Shown here piece after piece: positions 47,095 through 55,313 of a stretch of DNA of 64,000 nucleotides; position 1 is the first letter of the stretch; every line of letters starts with the position of its first letter. The notes beneath the pieces were generated by a model. It searched no databases. It saw only the letters and a list, made by a program, of their open reading frames with translations, and was not told where the DNA came from. Source of the stretch: Pseudopedobacter saltans DSM 12145. GTDB taxonomy: Bacteria > Bacteroidota > Bacteroidia > Sphingobacteriales > Sphingobacteriaceae. The stretch is taken from assembly GCF_000190735.1 (NCBI RefSeq), contig NC_015177.1, positions 744,001-808,000 of the forward strand, in the 5' to 3' direction. Both the position numbers and the translations under genes were made by a program.

Positions 47095-47127
47095 AAAAAA
47101 GGCCCGGACATTTTTGAACGGGCCTTT
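47095..47127 (-). terminator. Attenuator terminator before pheA
   Basis: In minus-strand order: AAAGGCCCG (47127 to 47119), a 12-base loop, CGGGCCTTT (47106 to 47098), extended to six T ending at 47095. It lies upstream of pheA and downstream of an aromatic leader peptide, so it works as an attenuator. The 5' arm is also the partner of the antiterminator segment at 47162-47168. Confidence 0.85.
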
Positions 47128-47161
47128 AATATTTTAGATTTTCATTTCTTGCATATTATAT

Positions 47162-47168
47162 CCCGCTC
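47162..47168 (-). promoter_or_regulatory. Antiterminator segment of the aromatic attenuator
   Basis: Minus-strand GAGCGGG, placed directly after the leader peptide stop codon. It can pair with CCCGTTC (47122 to 47116), the 5' arm of the terminator, by seven pairs including one G-U. A ribosome at the stop codon would cover this segment and let the terminator form; a ribosome stalled earlier on Phe or Tyr codons would leave it free. Confidence 0.7.
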
Positions 47169-47219
47169 TTATTGTGAAAAATAAAAGTAGAAGTAGTAAT
47201 ATGTGTTAAATGATTTCAT
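47169..47219 (-). CDS. Aromatic leader peptide (Phe/Tyr attenuator)
   Basis: A 16-codon open frame with ATG and TAA whose product is MKSFNTYYYFYFYFSQ. Four Phe and five Tyr codons, eight of them within residues 7-14, are far beyond chance. It starts about 15 bases after the predicted transcription start and stops next to the antiterminator segment, 42 bases before the terminator hairpin. The peptide itself is presumably not needed; ribosome speed over its codons senses charged tRNA-Phe and tRNA-Tyr, as in trp, phe and his leaders of enterobacteria. It controls pheA, DAHP synthase, aroA and aroC. Confidence 0.85.
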   Translation of the reverse strand: MKSFNTYYYFYFYFSQ

Positions 47220-47239
47220 GTATATCTTTTTGTTCGGAA

Positions 47240-47270
47240 CAAATGTATGAATTAATTTTTAACCTCCAAA
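47240..47270 (-). promoter_or_regulatory. Promoter of the aromatic operon
   Basis: On the minus strand TTTG (47270 to 47267), exactly 19 bases, then TACATTTG (47247 to 47240), a full match to the Bacteroidota consensus TTTG-N19-TAnnTTTG. An inverted repeat TTGTTC-G-GAACAA (47230-47242) overlaps the -7 element and start site and could be an operator or the first hairpin of the leader RNA. Confidence 0.75.
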
Positions 47271-47575
47271 ATATTTGAAAATAAAATCTGGTTATTATAA
47301 AATAAAATTAAATATTTCTTTGGTTTTTTAGCCATTTTTTTGTGCATATTTTAATGTTTTTTTTAAATGTTATTTTTGATAAAAGTGGCTTTTAAATAAT
47401 CTTAAATGAGTATTTGATGTTTTAATAATGTATAAAAAATGAGATATTTTTATCAATTTTTAACGTGAAATTTATTGAATTTTCAAATGATTTATCGCAG
47501 TAATTTAACTTCAAAAATGATGTTTGATTTGAATTGTTTTAATCTCTATTTTAGGGACAATCAATATAAATCGAT
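47271..47575. other. AT-rich spacer between divergent units
   Basis: About 300 very AT-rich bases between the aromatic promoter and the TIM-barrel gene. TTTG followed by TATTTTAG near 47522-47555 may serve the + strand gene but departs from the consensus. No repeat, gene or hairpin of note. Confidence 0.5.
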
Positions 47576-48427
47576 ATGAAAGTACATGTAATGAGTTTGA
47601 TTGCTTCGTTTTTATTAAGCAATGCATATGGTCAAAAGATACCAGAAATTGGGATAGCAACCCAGATTAGCAACGATAGTGTGGTTTATAAAGCCGGATA
47701 CAAATATATTGGAGAAGGGGTTGCCAGAATGGTTTCTCCAAGACTTTCCGAAGCTGACTTTCAGGAGAATAAACGAAAGGTAAAAAGTGCGAAATGTCAC
47801 GTATACATGTGTAACGTGTTTTTTCCTTCCGATATAAAAATTGCAGGAAAAGATGTAGATGAAGTTAAAGTGCTTTCCCATGCCGAGGGCGTTTTTAAAA
47901 GAGCTAGTATATTGGGTATAGAAGCTATTGTTTTAGGTAGCGGAAGTGCAAGAAAAATTGAAGACGATGTAAACAGGCAGCAAGCAATATCAAATTTTAT
48001 ATCTCTGGGTAAGAAAATGGCTGGTTTAGCTCAAAAAAATAACGTTAAGATATTTCTGGAAAATCTAAATAGTACCGAAACAAATTTTATGACAACGTTG
48101 GCCGATGCTGCTGAAGTAGTACGGGCTATTAATCATCCAAATTTCAGATTGAATGCTGATATATATCATATGTTAAGAGAAAATGAATCTCCAAATAGTA
48201 TTCTGAATGCAGCAGATGTGATTTCGTACGTTGAAGTGGCAGAGAAAGAAGGACGCACAAGACCAGGTGTTAATAATGAAAATTTTATACCATATTTTAA
48301 AGCCTTAAAGAAAATTGATTATCAAGGAAAGGTTTTTATAGAAGGAAGATGGACTGATTTGGCAAAAGAGGCGCCTTTAGCTAAAGATTATCTGGAAACG
48401 CAATTGAAAACTGCTTATGCCGATTAA
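47576..48427 (+). CDS. Secreted sugar phosphate isomerase/epimerase-like TIM barrel
   Basis: 283 residues. A signal peptide (about residues 1-19, ending NAYG) precedes an AP-endonuclease-2-type TIM barrel: GIEAIVLGSGSARK, NVKIFLENLNSTETNFM with the metal Glu, NFRLNADIYHML with Asp and His ligands, and the late VFIEGRW Glu. These residues are those of xylose isomerase-like epimerases and of 2-keto-myo-inositol or 3-keto-sugar isomerases. It starts a cluster with DUF1080 and Gfo/Idh/MocA genes, where such proteins isomerise or open 3-keto-glycosides. The periplasmic location is inferred from the signal peptide. Confidence 0.83.
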   Translation: MKVHVMSLIASFLLSNAYGQKIPEIGIATQISNDSVVYKAGYKYIGEGVARMVSPRLSEADFQENKRKVKSAKCHVYMCNVFFPSDIKIAGKDVDEVKVLSHAEGVFKRASILGIEAIVLGSGSARKIEDDVNRQQAISNFISLGKKMAGLAQKNNVKIFLENLNSTETNFMTTLADAAEVVRAINHPNFRLNADIYHMLRENESPNSILNAADVISYVEVAEKEGRTRPGVNNENFIPYFKALKKIDYQGKVFIEGRWTDLAKEAPLAKDYLETQLKTAYAD

Positions 48428-48478
48428 GTTGAATAAAATGGTAAAATAGCATTATAGAAGCTTTTTTGTTTTCTTTAA

Positions 48479-48494
48479 ACGTAATCGATTACGT
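48479..48494. promoter_or_regulatory. LacI-type operator palindrome
   Basis: ACGTAATCGATTACGT is a perfect 16-base palindrome with a central CG, the form recognised by LacI/PurR-family repressors. It lies 134 bases before the DUF1080 gene and 51 bases after the TIM-barrel gene. No LacI-family gene is in the window. Confidence 0.6.
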
Positions 48495-48628
48495 AAAAAT
48501 AACTCCCACAAAATATTGTTTAGAATGCTATTTTGAGTTAATTAGAGAAAATAACCAAATATCTAAATTATTTAAATCAAATCCAGTCTGTATAAAAAGA
48601 TGGATGAATTAGCGTATTATTTAAAACT

Positions 48629-49984
48629 ATGAGAATACAAACTATTTTCGGTGCGTTTATGCTTTGTGCTGTAGCTGCCGTTGCACAGCCAAACAAAGAT
48701 GGATGGCGTAATCTTTTCAATGGGAAAAACTTCGATGGGTTTAAACAACTCAATGGAAAAGCCAAATACGAAGTGAAAAATGGAGAAATGGTTGGTACCA
48801 CTGTTAGTGGTGAACCCAATTCCTTTTTGGCTACAGAAAAGAATTATAAAGACTTTATCCTTGAATTGGAGCTTTTCGTTGATCCTTCCATGAATTCAGG
48901 CGTTCAGATCAGGAGTCTGAGCAATCCTGATTATATGAACGGAAGAGTACATGGTTATCAAGTAGAGATAGATCCTTCAGAAAGAGCATGGAGTGGAGGA
49001 ATTTACGATGAGGCTCGTAGAGGTTGGTTGTATACCGCCGATTTAAACCCGAGAGCTAAGACCGCTTTTAAAAACAATCAATGGAATAAATATAGGATAG
49101 AGTGCATAGGTGATAATATCAGAACCTGGGTAAATGGCGTACCTATCGCGAATGTTGTGGATAATATGACTCCGGAAGGTTTTATCGCTTTTCAGGTACA
49201 TTCTATCCCAAAAAATGAAACTCCGGGAAAGCAAATCCGCTGGAGAAATATCAGGATTAAGACGGAAAATCTGAAACCATCACCAATGGATGATATTTAT
49301 GTTGTTAACCTTATTCCCAATAATTTGTCGGCACAAGAAAAGAAAGAAGGTTTCTATATGCTTTGGGATGGTGTTTCAACTAAAGGATGGAGAGGGGCTT
49401 ATAAACCAACTTTTCCAACTAAAGGATGGGAGATTAAAGACGGTGTGCTTAGTGTAGTAAAATCTGATGGTGGAGAATCTACCAATGGAGGTGACATCGT
49501 TACAGAAAAGGAATTTGGAGCTTTTGAATTAAAGTTTGATTTCAAACTGACAGAGGGAGCTAATAGTGGTGTGAAATATTTTGTAACCGAGAAGGAAGGA
49601 AACAAAGGATCCGCAATTGGATTGGAATACCAAATTCTTGACGATGAAAAACATCCTGATGCGAAACTGGGAAGAGATGGAAACAGAACGCTGGCTTCAT
49701 TGTATGATTTGAAGACCTCCAATAAACAAGCAAGGTTTATCAAAAAAATCGGAGAGTGGAATCAAGGGATTATCAAAGTTTCTCGGGATAACAAGGTGGA
49801 ATACTGGCTAAATGGAGTTAAAGTATTGGAGTTTGTAAGAGGGTCTAAAGAATTCAATGATTTGGTGGCAAAAAGTAAATATAAAGACTGGCAGAACTTT
49901 GGAATGGCTCCTAAGGGAAGAATCCTGTTACAGGATCATGGAGATAATGTTTCATTCAGAAGTATCAAAATCAGAGAATTATAG
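48629..49984 (+). CDS. Tandem DUF1080 (3-keto-disaccharide hydrolase) protein
   Basis: 451 residues, secreted (signal peptide residues 1-19, ending AVAQ), with two DUF1080 concanavalin-like beta-jelly-roll domains at about residues 24-210 and 240-450. Each has the family phrases: [18 protein letters not shown] and [14 protein letters not shown] at the starts, and NSGVQIRS and NSGVKYFV in the centre. DUF1080 (PF06439) members include hydrolases of 3-keto-disaccharides. Tandem forms are less common than single ones. It follows the LacI-type operator and precedes two Gfo/Idh/MocA oxidoreductases, one 20 bases downstream. Confidence 0.88.
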   Translation: MRIQTIFGAFMLCAVAAVAQPNKDGWRNLFNGKNFDGFKQLNGKAKYEVKNGEMVGTTVSGEPNSFLATEKNYKDFILELELFVDPSMNSGVQIRSLSNPDYMNGRVHGYQVEIDPSERAWSGGIYDEARRGWLYTADLNPRAKTAFKNNQWNKYRIECIGDNIRTWVNGVPIANVVDNMTPEGFIAFQVHSIPKNETPGKQIRWRNIRIKTENLKPSPMDDIYVVNLIPNNLSAQEKKEGFYMLWDGVSTKGWRGAYKPTFPTKGWEIKDGVLSVVKSDGGESTNGGDIVTEKEFGAFELKFDFKLTEGANSGVKYFVTEKEGNKGSAIGLEYQILDDEKHPDAKLGRDGNRTLASLYDLKTSNKQARFIKKIGEWNQGIIKVSRDNKVEYWLNGVKVLEFVRGSKEFNDLVAKSKYKDWQNFGMAPKGRILLQDHGDNVSFRSIKIREL

Positions 49985-50004
49985 ACCAATAACCATTATA
50001 GATT

Positions 50005-51363
50005 ATGGAAAATTCAAGAAGAAAATTCATTAAACAATCGGCAATTGCATCCGCAGGGGTTTACTTAGGCACAATGGGAATGAGCGCAAAAAGCTATGGC
50101 AGAATTATAGGTGCTAATGATAGGGTAAGGATAGGAGTTGTTGGTTTTTCAGACCGTTTCAGGAGTTCTCTATTTCCTTCGTTCCTAAACCATTATAAAG
50201 AACTTAATTTCGAAATAGTAGCTGTTTCTGATCTATGGAAGCTGAGAAGAGAAGAGGGTAAAGGCTTTTTAGAACAGAAGTTGGGAAATAAGATACAGGC
50301 GTTTAGGAACAATGACGAACTGTATACAATGAAAGATCTGAACGGTGTAATAATCAGTACTGCTGATTTTCAACATGCTCTACATACGATAGAAGCGGTA
50401 AAGGCGGGATGTGATGCATATGTAGAAAAGCCTTTTGCCGAAACTATGGAAGATAATAAAGCCGCTCTGAAAGCGGTTAGAGCTACAGATAGAATAGTGC
50501 AGATAGGTTCGCAAAGAAGAAGTGGTTTAAATTATAAGGCAGCAGAGCAATTTATAAAAGAAGGAAAATTTGGAAATATCACCATGGTCGAATTGACCTG
50601 GAACGTTAACCAGCCGGGCAGATGGAGAAGACCTGAACTTGTTGCCAAATGCAAAGAAGCAGATACAGATTGGAAACGTTTCTTGATGAACAGACCTTAC
50701 GAGGCCTGGGATCCAAGAAAGTATTTAGAATACCGTCTTTTCTGGCCTTATTCATCAGGAATGCCAGGGCAGTGGATGTCGCATCAAATAGATACGGTTC
50801 ACTGGTTTACTAACCTGAAACATCCGAGAAGTGTGGTTGCTAACGGAGGAGTTTATCAATGGAAAGATGGTAGAAGAAACTGGGATACAACTACGGCTGT
50901 ATTTGATTATGGTCCGGAAAATGATATGAATAGTGGCTTTCAGGTGACGTTTAATTCAAGGATGCATAACGGAGATGAAAGACCATCAGAAGTATATTAT
51001 TCAAATGGAGGAGAACTTAACTTGATTACAAATAAAGTTTCGCCAAAAGGTGGATTAACGGAGAAGGCAGCGGAAGTGATGGGAATGAAAGCTAATTTGT
51101 TACCGGAAGTGAATTTAACGGAAAAAGTGGAAAGAGTAGCTGCTTCAGCAAATACCGGAGCAGACGTATTAACTTCTGCACATATGAGGAACTGGATGGA
51201 ATGTATCAGAAGCAGGAAGCAGCCAAATGCACCGGTAGAAGCAGGATATTATCATTCTATTGCTAATATTATGACAACAGCAGCGTCTCATACCGGAGCA
51301 AAAGCTACTTTCGATAGTAAGGCGCAAGAAGTAATGGCTAACGGAAAGATTTTTAAAATCTAA
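50005..51363 (+). CDS. Secreted Gfo/Idh/MocA oxidoreductase (Tat-type signal)
   Basis: 452 residues. The N-terminus SRRKFIKQSAIASAGVYLG is a twin-arginine signal, so it would be exported folded with bound NAD(P). The Rossmann domain starts at VRIGVVGFSDRFRSS (about residues 41-55); the KP motif YVEKPFAETMEDN (about residues 138-150) supplies the catalytic Lys, and a C-terminal alpha/beta substrate domain follows with MSHQIDTVHWF. Such enzymes oxidise a sugar hydroxyl, often at C3. Together with the DUF1080 and isomerase genes it suggests a periplasmic 3-keto-glycoside pathway. Confidence 0.9.
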   Translation: MENSRRKFIKQSAIASAGVYLGTMGMSAKSYGRIIGANDRVRIGVVGFSDRFRSSLFPSFLNHYKELNFEIVAVSDLWKLRREEGKGFLEQKLGNKIQAFRNNDELYTMKDLNGVIISTADFQHALHTIEAVKAGCDAYVEKPFAETMEDNKAALKAVRATDRIVQIGSQRRSGLNYKAAEQFIKEGKFGNITMVELTWNVNQPGRWRRPELVAKCKEADTDWKRFLMNRPYEAWDPRKYLEYRLFWPYSSGMPGQWMSHQIDTVHWFTNLKHPRSVVANGGVYQWKDGRRNWDTTTAVFDYGPENDMNSGFQVTFNSRMHNGDERPSEVYYSNGGELNLITNKVSPKGGLTEKAAEVMGMKANLLPEVNLTEKVERVAASANTGADVLTSAHMRNWMECIRSRKQPNAPVEAGYYHSIANIMTTAASHTGAKATFDSKAQEVMANGKIFKI

Positions 51364-51371
51364 GTTCTTTT

Positions 51372-51422
51372 TATAAGCGATAAATAGTATTTTGATAAAC
51401 ATCATACTAATTATCGCTTATA
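51372..51422. repeat. Long imperfect inverted repeat between oxidoreductase genes
   Basis: TATAAGCGATAA (51372-51383), one unpaired A, TAGTAT (51385-51390), a 13-base loop, then ATACTA (51404-51409), one unpaired A, and TTATCGCTTATA (51411-51422). 18 pairs with one symmetrical A-A mismatch. There is no T run, so it may be an mRNA-processing or stabilising hairpin, a weak terminator or a regulator site. Confidence 0.5.
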
Positions 51423-51460
51423 GTCGTAAATAGTAATTCTAATATTGTGTAAATATAATA

Positions 51461-52657
51461 ATGAGTAGACGTAAGTTTTTGGCACAAAGTGGATTAATTG
51501 CAGGTGGAGTCTTATTACAAAATTCGGCTTTTGCCAATCTATATCAAAAAGGGGAAAAAATATTAAAAGTAGGTATCATAGGTTATGGAGATCGTGGTTC
51601 AGGCATAAAGTCAGTAATGGATAGTCTACCTGACCTGTTTGATGTAGTAGCCGTTTGCGACACTTTACAGTTTAGATTAGACAATGCTAAGAAGTTAAAA
51701 ACCTACGCTTACAAAACTAAGGATTATAAAAAGATTCTGGATGACAAGCAGATTGACGTGGTAGTAATTGCTACTCCTTTAAGCGAACATTATCACATAG
51801 CCAAAGATTCACTACTTGCCGGTAAGCATGTTTATCTTGAAAAGGCTATGACCTATACCTCTGCTCAGGCTCTGGATTTAGTGAATTTATCAAAGAAATA
51901 TTCTAAACAAATACTTCAAATAGGTCATCAATACAGGTCGTCCCCTTTGTATTATAAAGTGAAGGATATGATAGAGAGTGGTTATATAGGAAAAGTCACT
52001 CATATTGATTGTCGTTGGGATAGAAATTGGAACTGGCGAAGGGCTGTGCCAGACCCGGCGCTGGAAAGACAAGTCAATTGGCGGATGTACAAAGAGTATT
52101 CCGGCGGACTGGCAGCAGAGTTGCTCTCTCATCAAATAGATTTTATTAATTGGGCCTTTAAAACGAATCCGCAGGAAATTTTTGCTACCGGAGGAATTGA
52201 TTTTTATAAGGATGGAAGGGAAACTTTCGATAATCTACAAGCAGTTCTCCGTTATAAAGATGCTGGCATGATTGGTACTTTTGGTGCTACTTGTGCGAAT
52301 AAAAAAGACGGGTATTTGTTTAAAATTAAGGGATCTAAAGGGGCAATCTCTCTCTTGGTAAATGAAGGTGTTATCTATCCTGAGAAAGAAATGATGGAAG
52401 CACTGCAAACCGTGGACGGAGTTACAGGGGCTACGAAAATAACATGGAATAAAGATGGCGGAATTCCGATTTTGAATGAGCCTACAAAGGATGGAACCTG
52501 GTATGCACTAAAGGATTATTATAAAAGTATTATAGAAAATAAACAACCTGACTCAAACGTAATTACCGGAGCTAAAACTGCCTTTTGTGTTGATATGATC
52601 AATCAGGCAGCATATAATGATAAAATTCAGTATTGGAAACCGGAATTTAATATTTGA
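51461..52657 (+). CDS. Secreted Gfo/Idh/MocA oxidoreductase
   Basis: 398 residues. MSRRKFLAQSGLIAGGVLLQ is a twin-arginine signal peptide. The NAD(P) fold opens with LKVGIIGYGDRGSGI (about residues 35-49), and HVYLEKAMTYTSAQALDL (about residues 124-141) carries the catalytic Lys, here followed by Ala in place of the usual Pro. The substrate-domain motif LLSHQIDFINW aligns with MSHQIDTVHW of the upstream paralogue. The two proteins are clearly different subfamilies, so they may act on successive sugars or positions. It ends the sugar-oxidation cluster. Confidence 0.88.
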   Translation: MSRRKFLAQSGLIAGGVLLQNSAFANLYQKGEKILKVGIIGYGDRGSGIKSVMDSLPDLFDVVAVCDTLQFRLDNAKKLKTYAYKTKDYKKILDDKQIDVVVIATPLSEHYHIAKDSLLAGKHVYLEKAMTYTSAQALDLVNLSKKYSKQILQIGHQYRSSPLYYKVKDMIESGYIGKVTHIDCRWDRNWNWRRAVPDPALERQVNWRMYKEYSGGLAAELLSHQIDFINWAFKTNPQEIFATGGIDFYKDGRETFDNLQAVLRYKDAGMIGTFGATCANKKDGYLFKIKGSKGAISLLVNEGVIYPEKEMMEALQTVDGVTGATKITWNKDGGIPILNEPTKDGTWYALKDYYKSIIENKQPDSNVITGAKTAFCVDMINQAAYNDKIQYWKPEFNI

Positions 52658-52697
52658 TTATACAAGAGCGGAAAAAAGAGACTTCTTAAAAAAGAAA

Positions 52698-52769
52698 TGT
52701 CATTTCGATTAAAGAACAATCTCTGTCGGAGTAGTCCATAAAGAGATTATAGCTAATATCGGAATGACA
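52698..52769. repeat. TGTCATTTCGA-type palindromic intergenic repeat
   Basis: TGTCATTTCGAT (52698-52709) and ATCGGAATGACA (52758-52769) are near-complementary ends, and AATCTCT (52718-52724) pairs with AGAGATT (52742-52748) inside. The 72-base unit resembles the TGTCATTTCGA...AGAGAT...TCGAAATGACA elements scattered in many Bacteroidota genomes. It lies between two convergent genes. Confidence 0.6.
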
Positions 52770-52802
52770 AAAATTGTTAACTTATATCTTTTTAAACAAC
52801 CA

Positions 52803-53699
52803 TTAACTATAAAATCTTTTAGCTGACCCTGCTTTTTTCTTCTTTTTTGATGGTGATTTAGGTTTTTCGTCTCTTTTTTTATTTTTCAAGTCCTGGGGCT
52901 TTGATCTTATATGTTTTTGCTCTTTTTTGAATTCCGTATTTTCAAAAGAGGCTTCTTCCGTCCCAGAAGAACTATCTACCATATCCATTATACCTTGAAG
53001 TTCTTCGGGTGTTAAATACCTCCAGGTGCCTAAAGGAAGTTTAGCCAAGGAGATATTCATAATTCTGGTTCTCTTAAGCTTAGTAACATGGTAGCCAAAA
53101 TACTCACACATTTTCCTAACCTGTCTATAAAGGCCCTGGGTTAAAATAATTCTGAAGACCAATTCACCTTCCTTAAAAACCTGACATTTTTTTGTTACTG
53201 TATCTAAAATAGGGACACCTTTCATCATTCCCTTTATAAATTCATCAGTTATAGGTTTGTCTACGGTAACGATATATTCTTTTTCATGGTTATTCCCTGC
53301 CCGAAGAATTTTATTTACAATATTACCATCGCTGGTGAGGAATATCAAACCTTCTGAAGGCTTATCTAATCTTCCGATAGGAAAGATGCGTTTTGGGAAA
53401 TTAATATAATCTATGATATTGTCCTTGACATCCGGCTCTGTAGTACAAACAATACCCCTTGGTTTATTAAAAGCTATGTAAACAGGTCTTTCGCCCGTTT
53501 TATTGAGTTTCAATCTGCGATCATCAACAATTACTTCGTCAAAAGCACTTACTCTATCACCAACTTTAGCCGTCTTGCCGTTAATAGTTACCCTGCCTTC
53601 TTCAATTAAACGATCAGCTTCTCTTCTCGAACATATTCCACTGTCGCTAATAGCTTTATTTAACCGAAATAAGTTTTGATCTCCGAATCCCATAAACAT
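52803..53699 (-). CDS. rluF: 23S rRNA pseudouridine synthase RluF-like
   Basis: About 298 residues from the ATG at 53699 (another ATG lies at 53693; the longer frame starts with TTG and is less likely). The RsuA/RluB family: N-terminal S4 RNA-binding domain ([27 protein letters not shown]), then the synthase fold with the catalytic Asp in [18 protein letters not shown], and the [23 protein letters not shown] motif typical of RluF. The last 55 residues are a basic, Lys-rich tail ([13 protein letters not shown]), a common extension in this phylum. RluF modifies U2604 of 23S rRNA in E. coli. Confidence 0.9.
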   Translation of the reverse strand: MFMGFGDQNLFRLNKAISDSGICSRREADRLIEEGRVTINGKTAKVGDRVSAFDEVIVDDRRLKLNKTGERPVYIAFNKPRGIVCTTEPDVKDNIIDYINFPKRIFPIGRLDKPSEGLIFLTSDGNIVNKILRAGNNHEKEYIVTVDKPITDEFIKGMMKGVPILDTVTKKCQVFKEGELVFRIILTQGLYRQVRKMCEYFGYHVTKLKRTRIMNISLAKLPLGTWRYLTPEELQGIMDMVDSSSGTEEASFENTEFKKEQKHIRSKPQDLKNKKRDEKPKSPSKKKKKAGSAKRFYS

Positions 53700-53818
53700 C
53701 AATTTTGGCAAAGATAGAAAGTAAATCTGATATTATTAATTATGAAAAACCGTTGGTTCTTTGTTATCAAATAGCTATTTTGGTATAGAATTTGGCTTTC
53801 AATTATAAACGTTTGCCT

Positions 53819-54289
53819 ATGAAGTACTACAATCTTTTTTTGATCGTTGGATTTGTACTTACAGTTAGTACCGCCGTTGGCCAGATAAGTGATGATAAGA
53901 TTTGTGGAAAATGGATTACAAAGGAGAAGAATCTGGTAGTGAGAGTTTTCAGGAGTGGAGGTAATCTTAGAGCCAAGATTTTGTGGTTTAAACCTGACGG
54001 GATAAAGGATATAGACGATTTTAAGGACGAAAGTAACCCGAATCCATCTTTAAGAAATAGAAAGCTTTTAGGTTTGGAGATAGTCGATGGGTTGAAGTAC
54101 AGTCCGGAAACGCAAACTTGGGAAAATGGCAAAATTTATGATCCTTATCACGGTCGTTTCTGGGATTCTTCAGCCTATGTTACCAAAGATGGAGTGCTGA
54201 AAGTAACCGGTTACTGGAAATTTAAGTGGATTGGTAAGACACTAACATTTGATAAATTGCCCGAGGATGTTATTGTAGGCAAGTTTTAA
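53819..54289 (+). CDS. DUF2147 secreted protein
   Basis: 156 residues from the ATG at 53819, which opens a signal peptide (about residues 1-22, ending AVGQ); an earlier in-frame start at 53792 would put polar residues before it. The DUF2147 domain (about residues 26-156) has the characteristic ICGKWITKEKNLVVRVF start, the GKIYDPYHGRFWDSSAYV centre with a conserved Asp-Pro, and LKVTGYWKFKWIGKTLTF. A small lipocalin-like beta-barrel of unknown function, periplasmic or outer-membrane associated. Confidence 0.87.
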   Translation: MKYYNLFLIVGFVLTVSTAVGQISDDKICGKWITKEKNLVVRVFRSGGNLRAKILWFKPDGIKDIDDFKDESNPNPSLRNRKLLGLEIVDGLKYSPETQTWENGKIYDPYHGRFWDSSAYVTKDGVLKVTGYWKFKWIGKTLTFDKLPEDVIVGKF

Positions 54290-54317
54290 TAAAATGCTGA
54301 AGAGATTTTAACTTATC

Positions 54318-55172
54318 CTATTTCTTCTTTTGACTAAGATATAAACCACCAATAACGAGAATAGTCCCTATGCAAGTGTACAAGGTTATTGGTTCATCCA
54401 TAAGCCACCATGCATAGAAAAATCCAAAGATCGGACAGAGAAATAGCCATAAGGATGCTTTTACGGTGTCTATACGAAGTAAATAGAACCAGCAAATTAG
54501 TCCCACTACAGATACAGCTAAGCTTAGCCAGAGTACAGCGTACCAGAATCTAGTATCTAAAACAAGTTGAGAAGTATCAGACATCGTTAGAGTAAATGGT
54601 AAAAGGAATATGCCGCCCAGTATAACCTGCCACCCGTTTATTAAAATATTAGACAGATTCCATCGTACTTTGGCATAATAGACACTTGCAAAAGATACCG
54701 CAATCATGCTTAATGCCAGTAATAGTAATCCAAAAAGATTCGTTTGGCTATTGCTTAGTAATGGGACTGTAGCGATGTAAATACCCGTAATTCCAAGTAT
54801 TATACTTATCCATTCTTTTCTGGAAGCTTTTCTCCCAATTAGCCAACCGGAAATCAGCACAATCAATAGCGGGTTAGTTGACACTGCAAGACTTCCGATA
54901 CCAGCAGCGGTATATTTCATGGCATAAACATATAAGCCGAGATACAAGGTAGTGTTTAGAAAACCAAAAATGGCTAAATGTTTCCACTCCTGAATAGTTG
55001 GTTGTCTATATTTTTTAGACAATAAAGCATAAAGGATAAGAACCATTCCGGCAATGAAAAAGCGAACATTACCTAATACCAGTGGAGGTACAGATAATAC
55101 ACCAAATTTAGTGGCCACTGCAGCAGAAGACCACAACATTGCAAATAATATACCTATCAGGATGTTTTTCAT
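54318..55172 (-). CDS. EamA/DMT superfamily transporter
   Basis: 284 residues from the ATG at 55172; the longer frame begins with TTG four codons earlier and is less likely. Ten predicted membrane helices arranged as two EamA repeats (about residues 1-135 and 145-284), ending KKK in the cytoplasm. The first repeat has LWSSAAVATKFGVLSVPPL, the second GWQVILGGIFLLPFTL and LCPIFGFFYAWWLMDEPI, as in RhaT/YdcZ-like metabolite exporters. Substrate unknown. The gene is divergent from the Smr gene. Confidence 0.88.
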   Translation of the reverse strand: MKNILIGILFAMLWSSAAVATKFGVLSVPPLVLGNVRFFIAGMVLILYALLSKKYRQPTIQEWKHLAIFGFLNTTLYLGLYVYAMKYTAAGIGSLAVSTNPLLIVLISGWLIGRKASRKEWISIILGITGIYIATVPLLSNSQTNLFGLLLLALSMIAVSFASVYYAKVRWNLSNILINGWQVILGGIFLLPFTLTMSDTSQLVLDTRFWYAVLWLSLAVSVVGLICWFYLLRIDTVKASLWLFLCPIFGFFYAWWLMDEPITLYTCIGTILVIGGLYLSQKKK

Positions 55173-55313
55173 TATTGTGGACAAAAATAAGTTTATAAGA
55201 TTTAAGAATATACATGGGATTTAATAAAAAATAAATTCTGTGTCGATTTAAATAATCGAATAATAGGCTCTCATTTGTGTCGTAAGTTCTGCGATAGTTA
55301 CGATATTTGTTAA

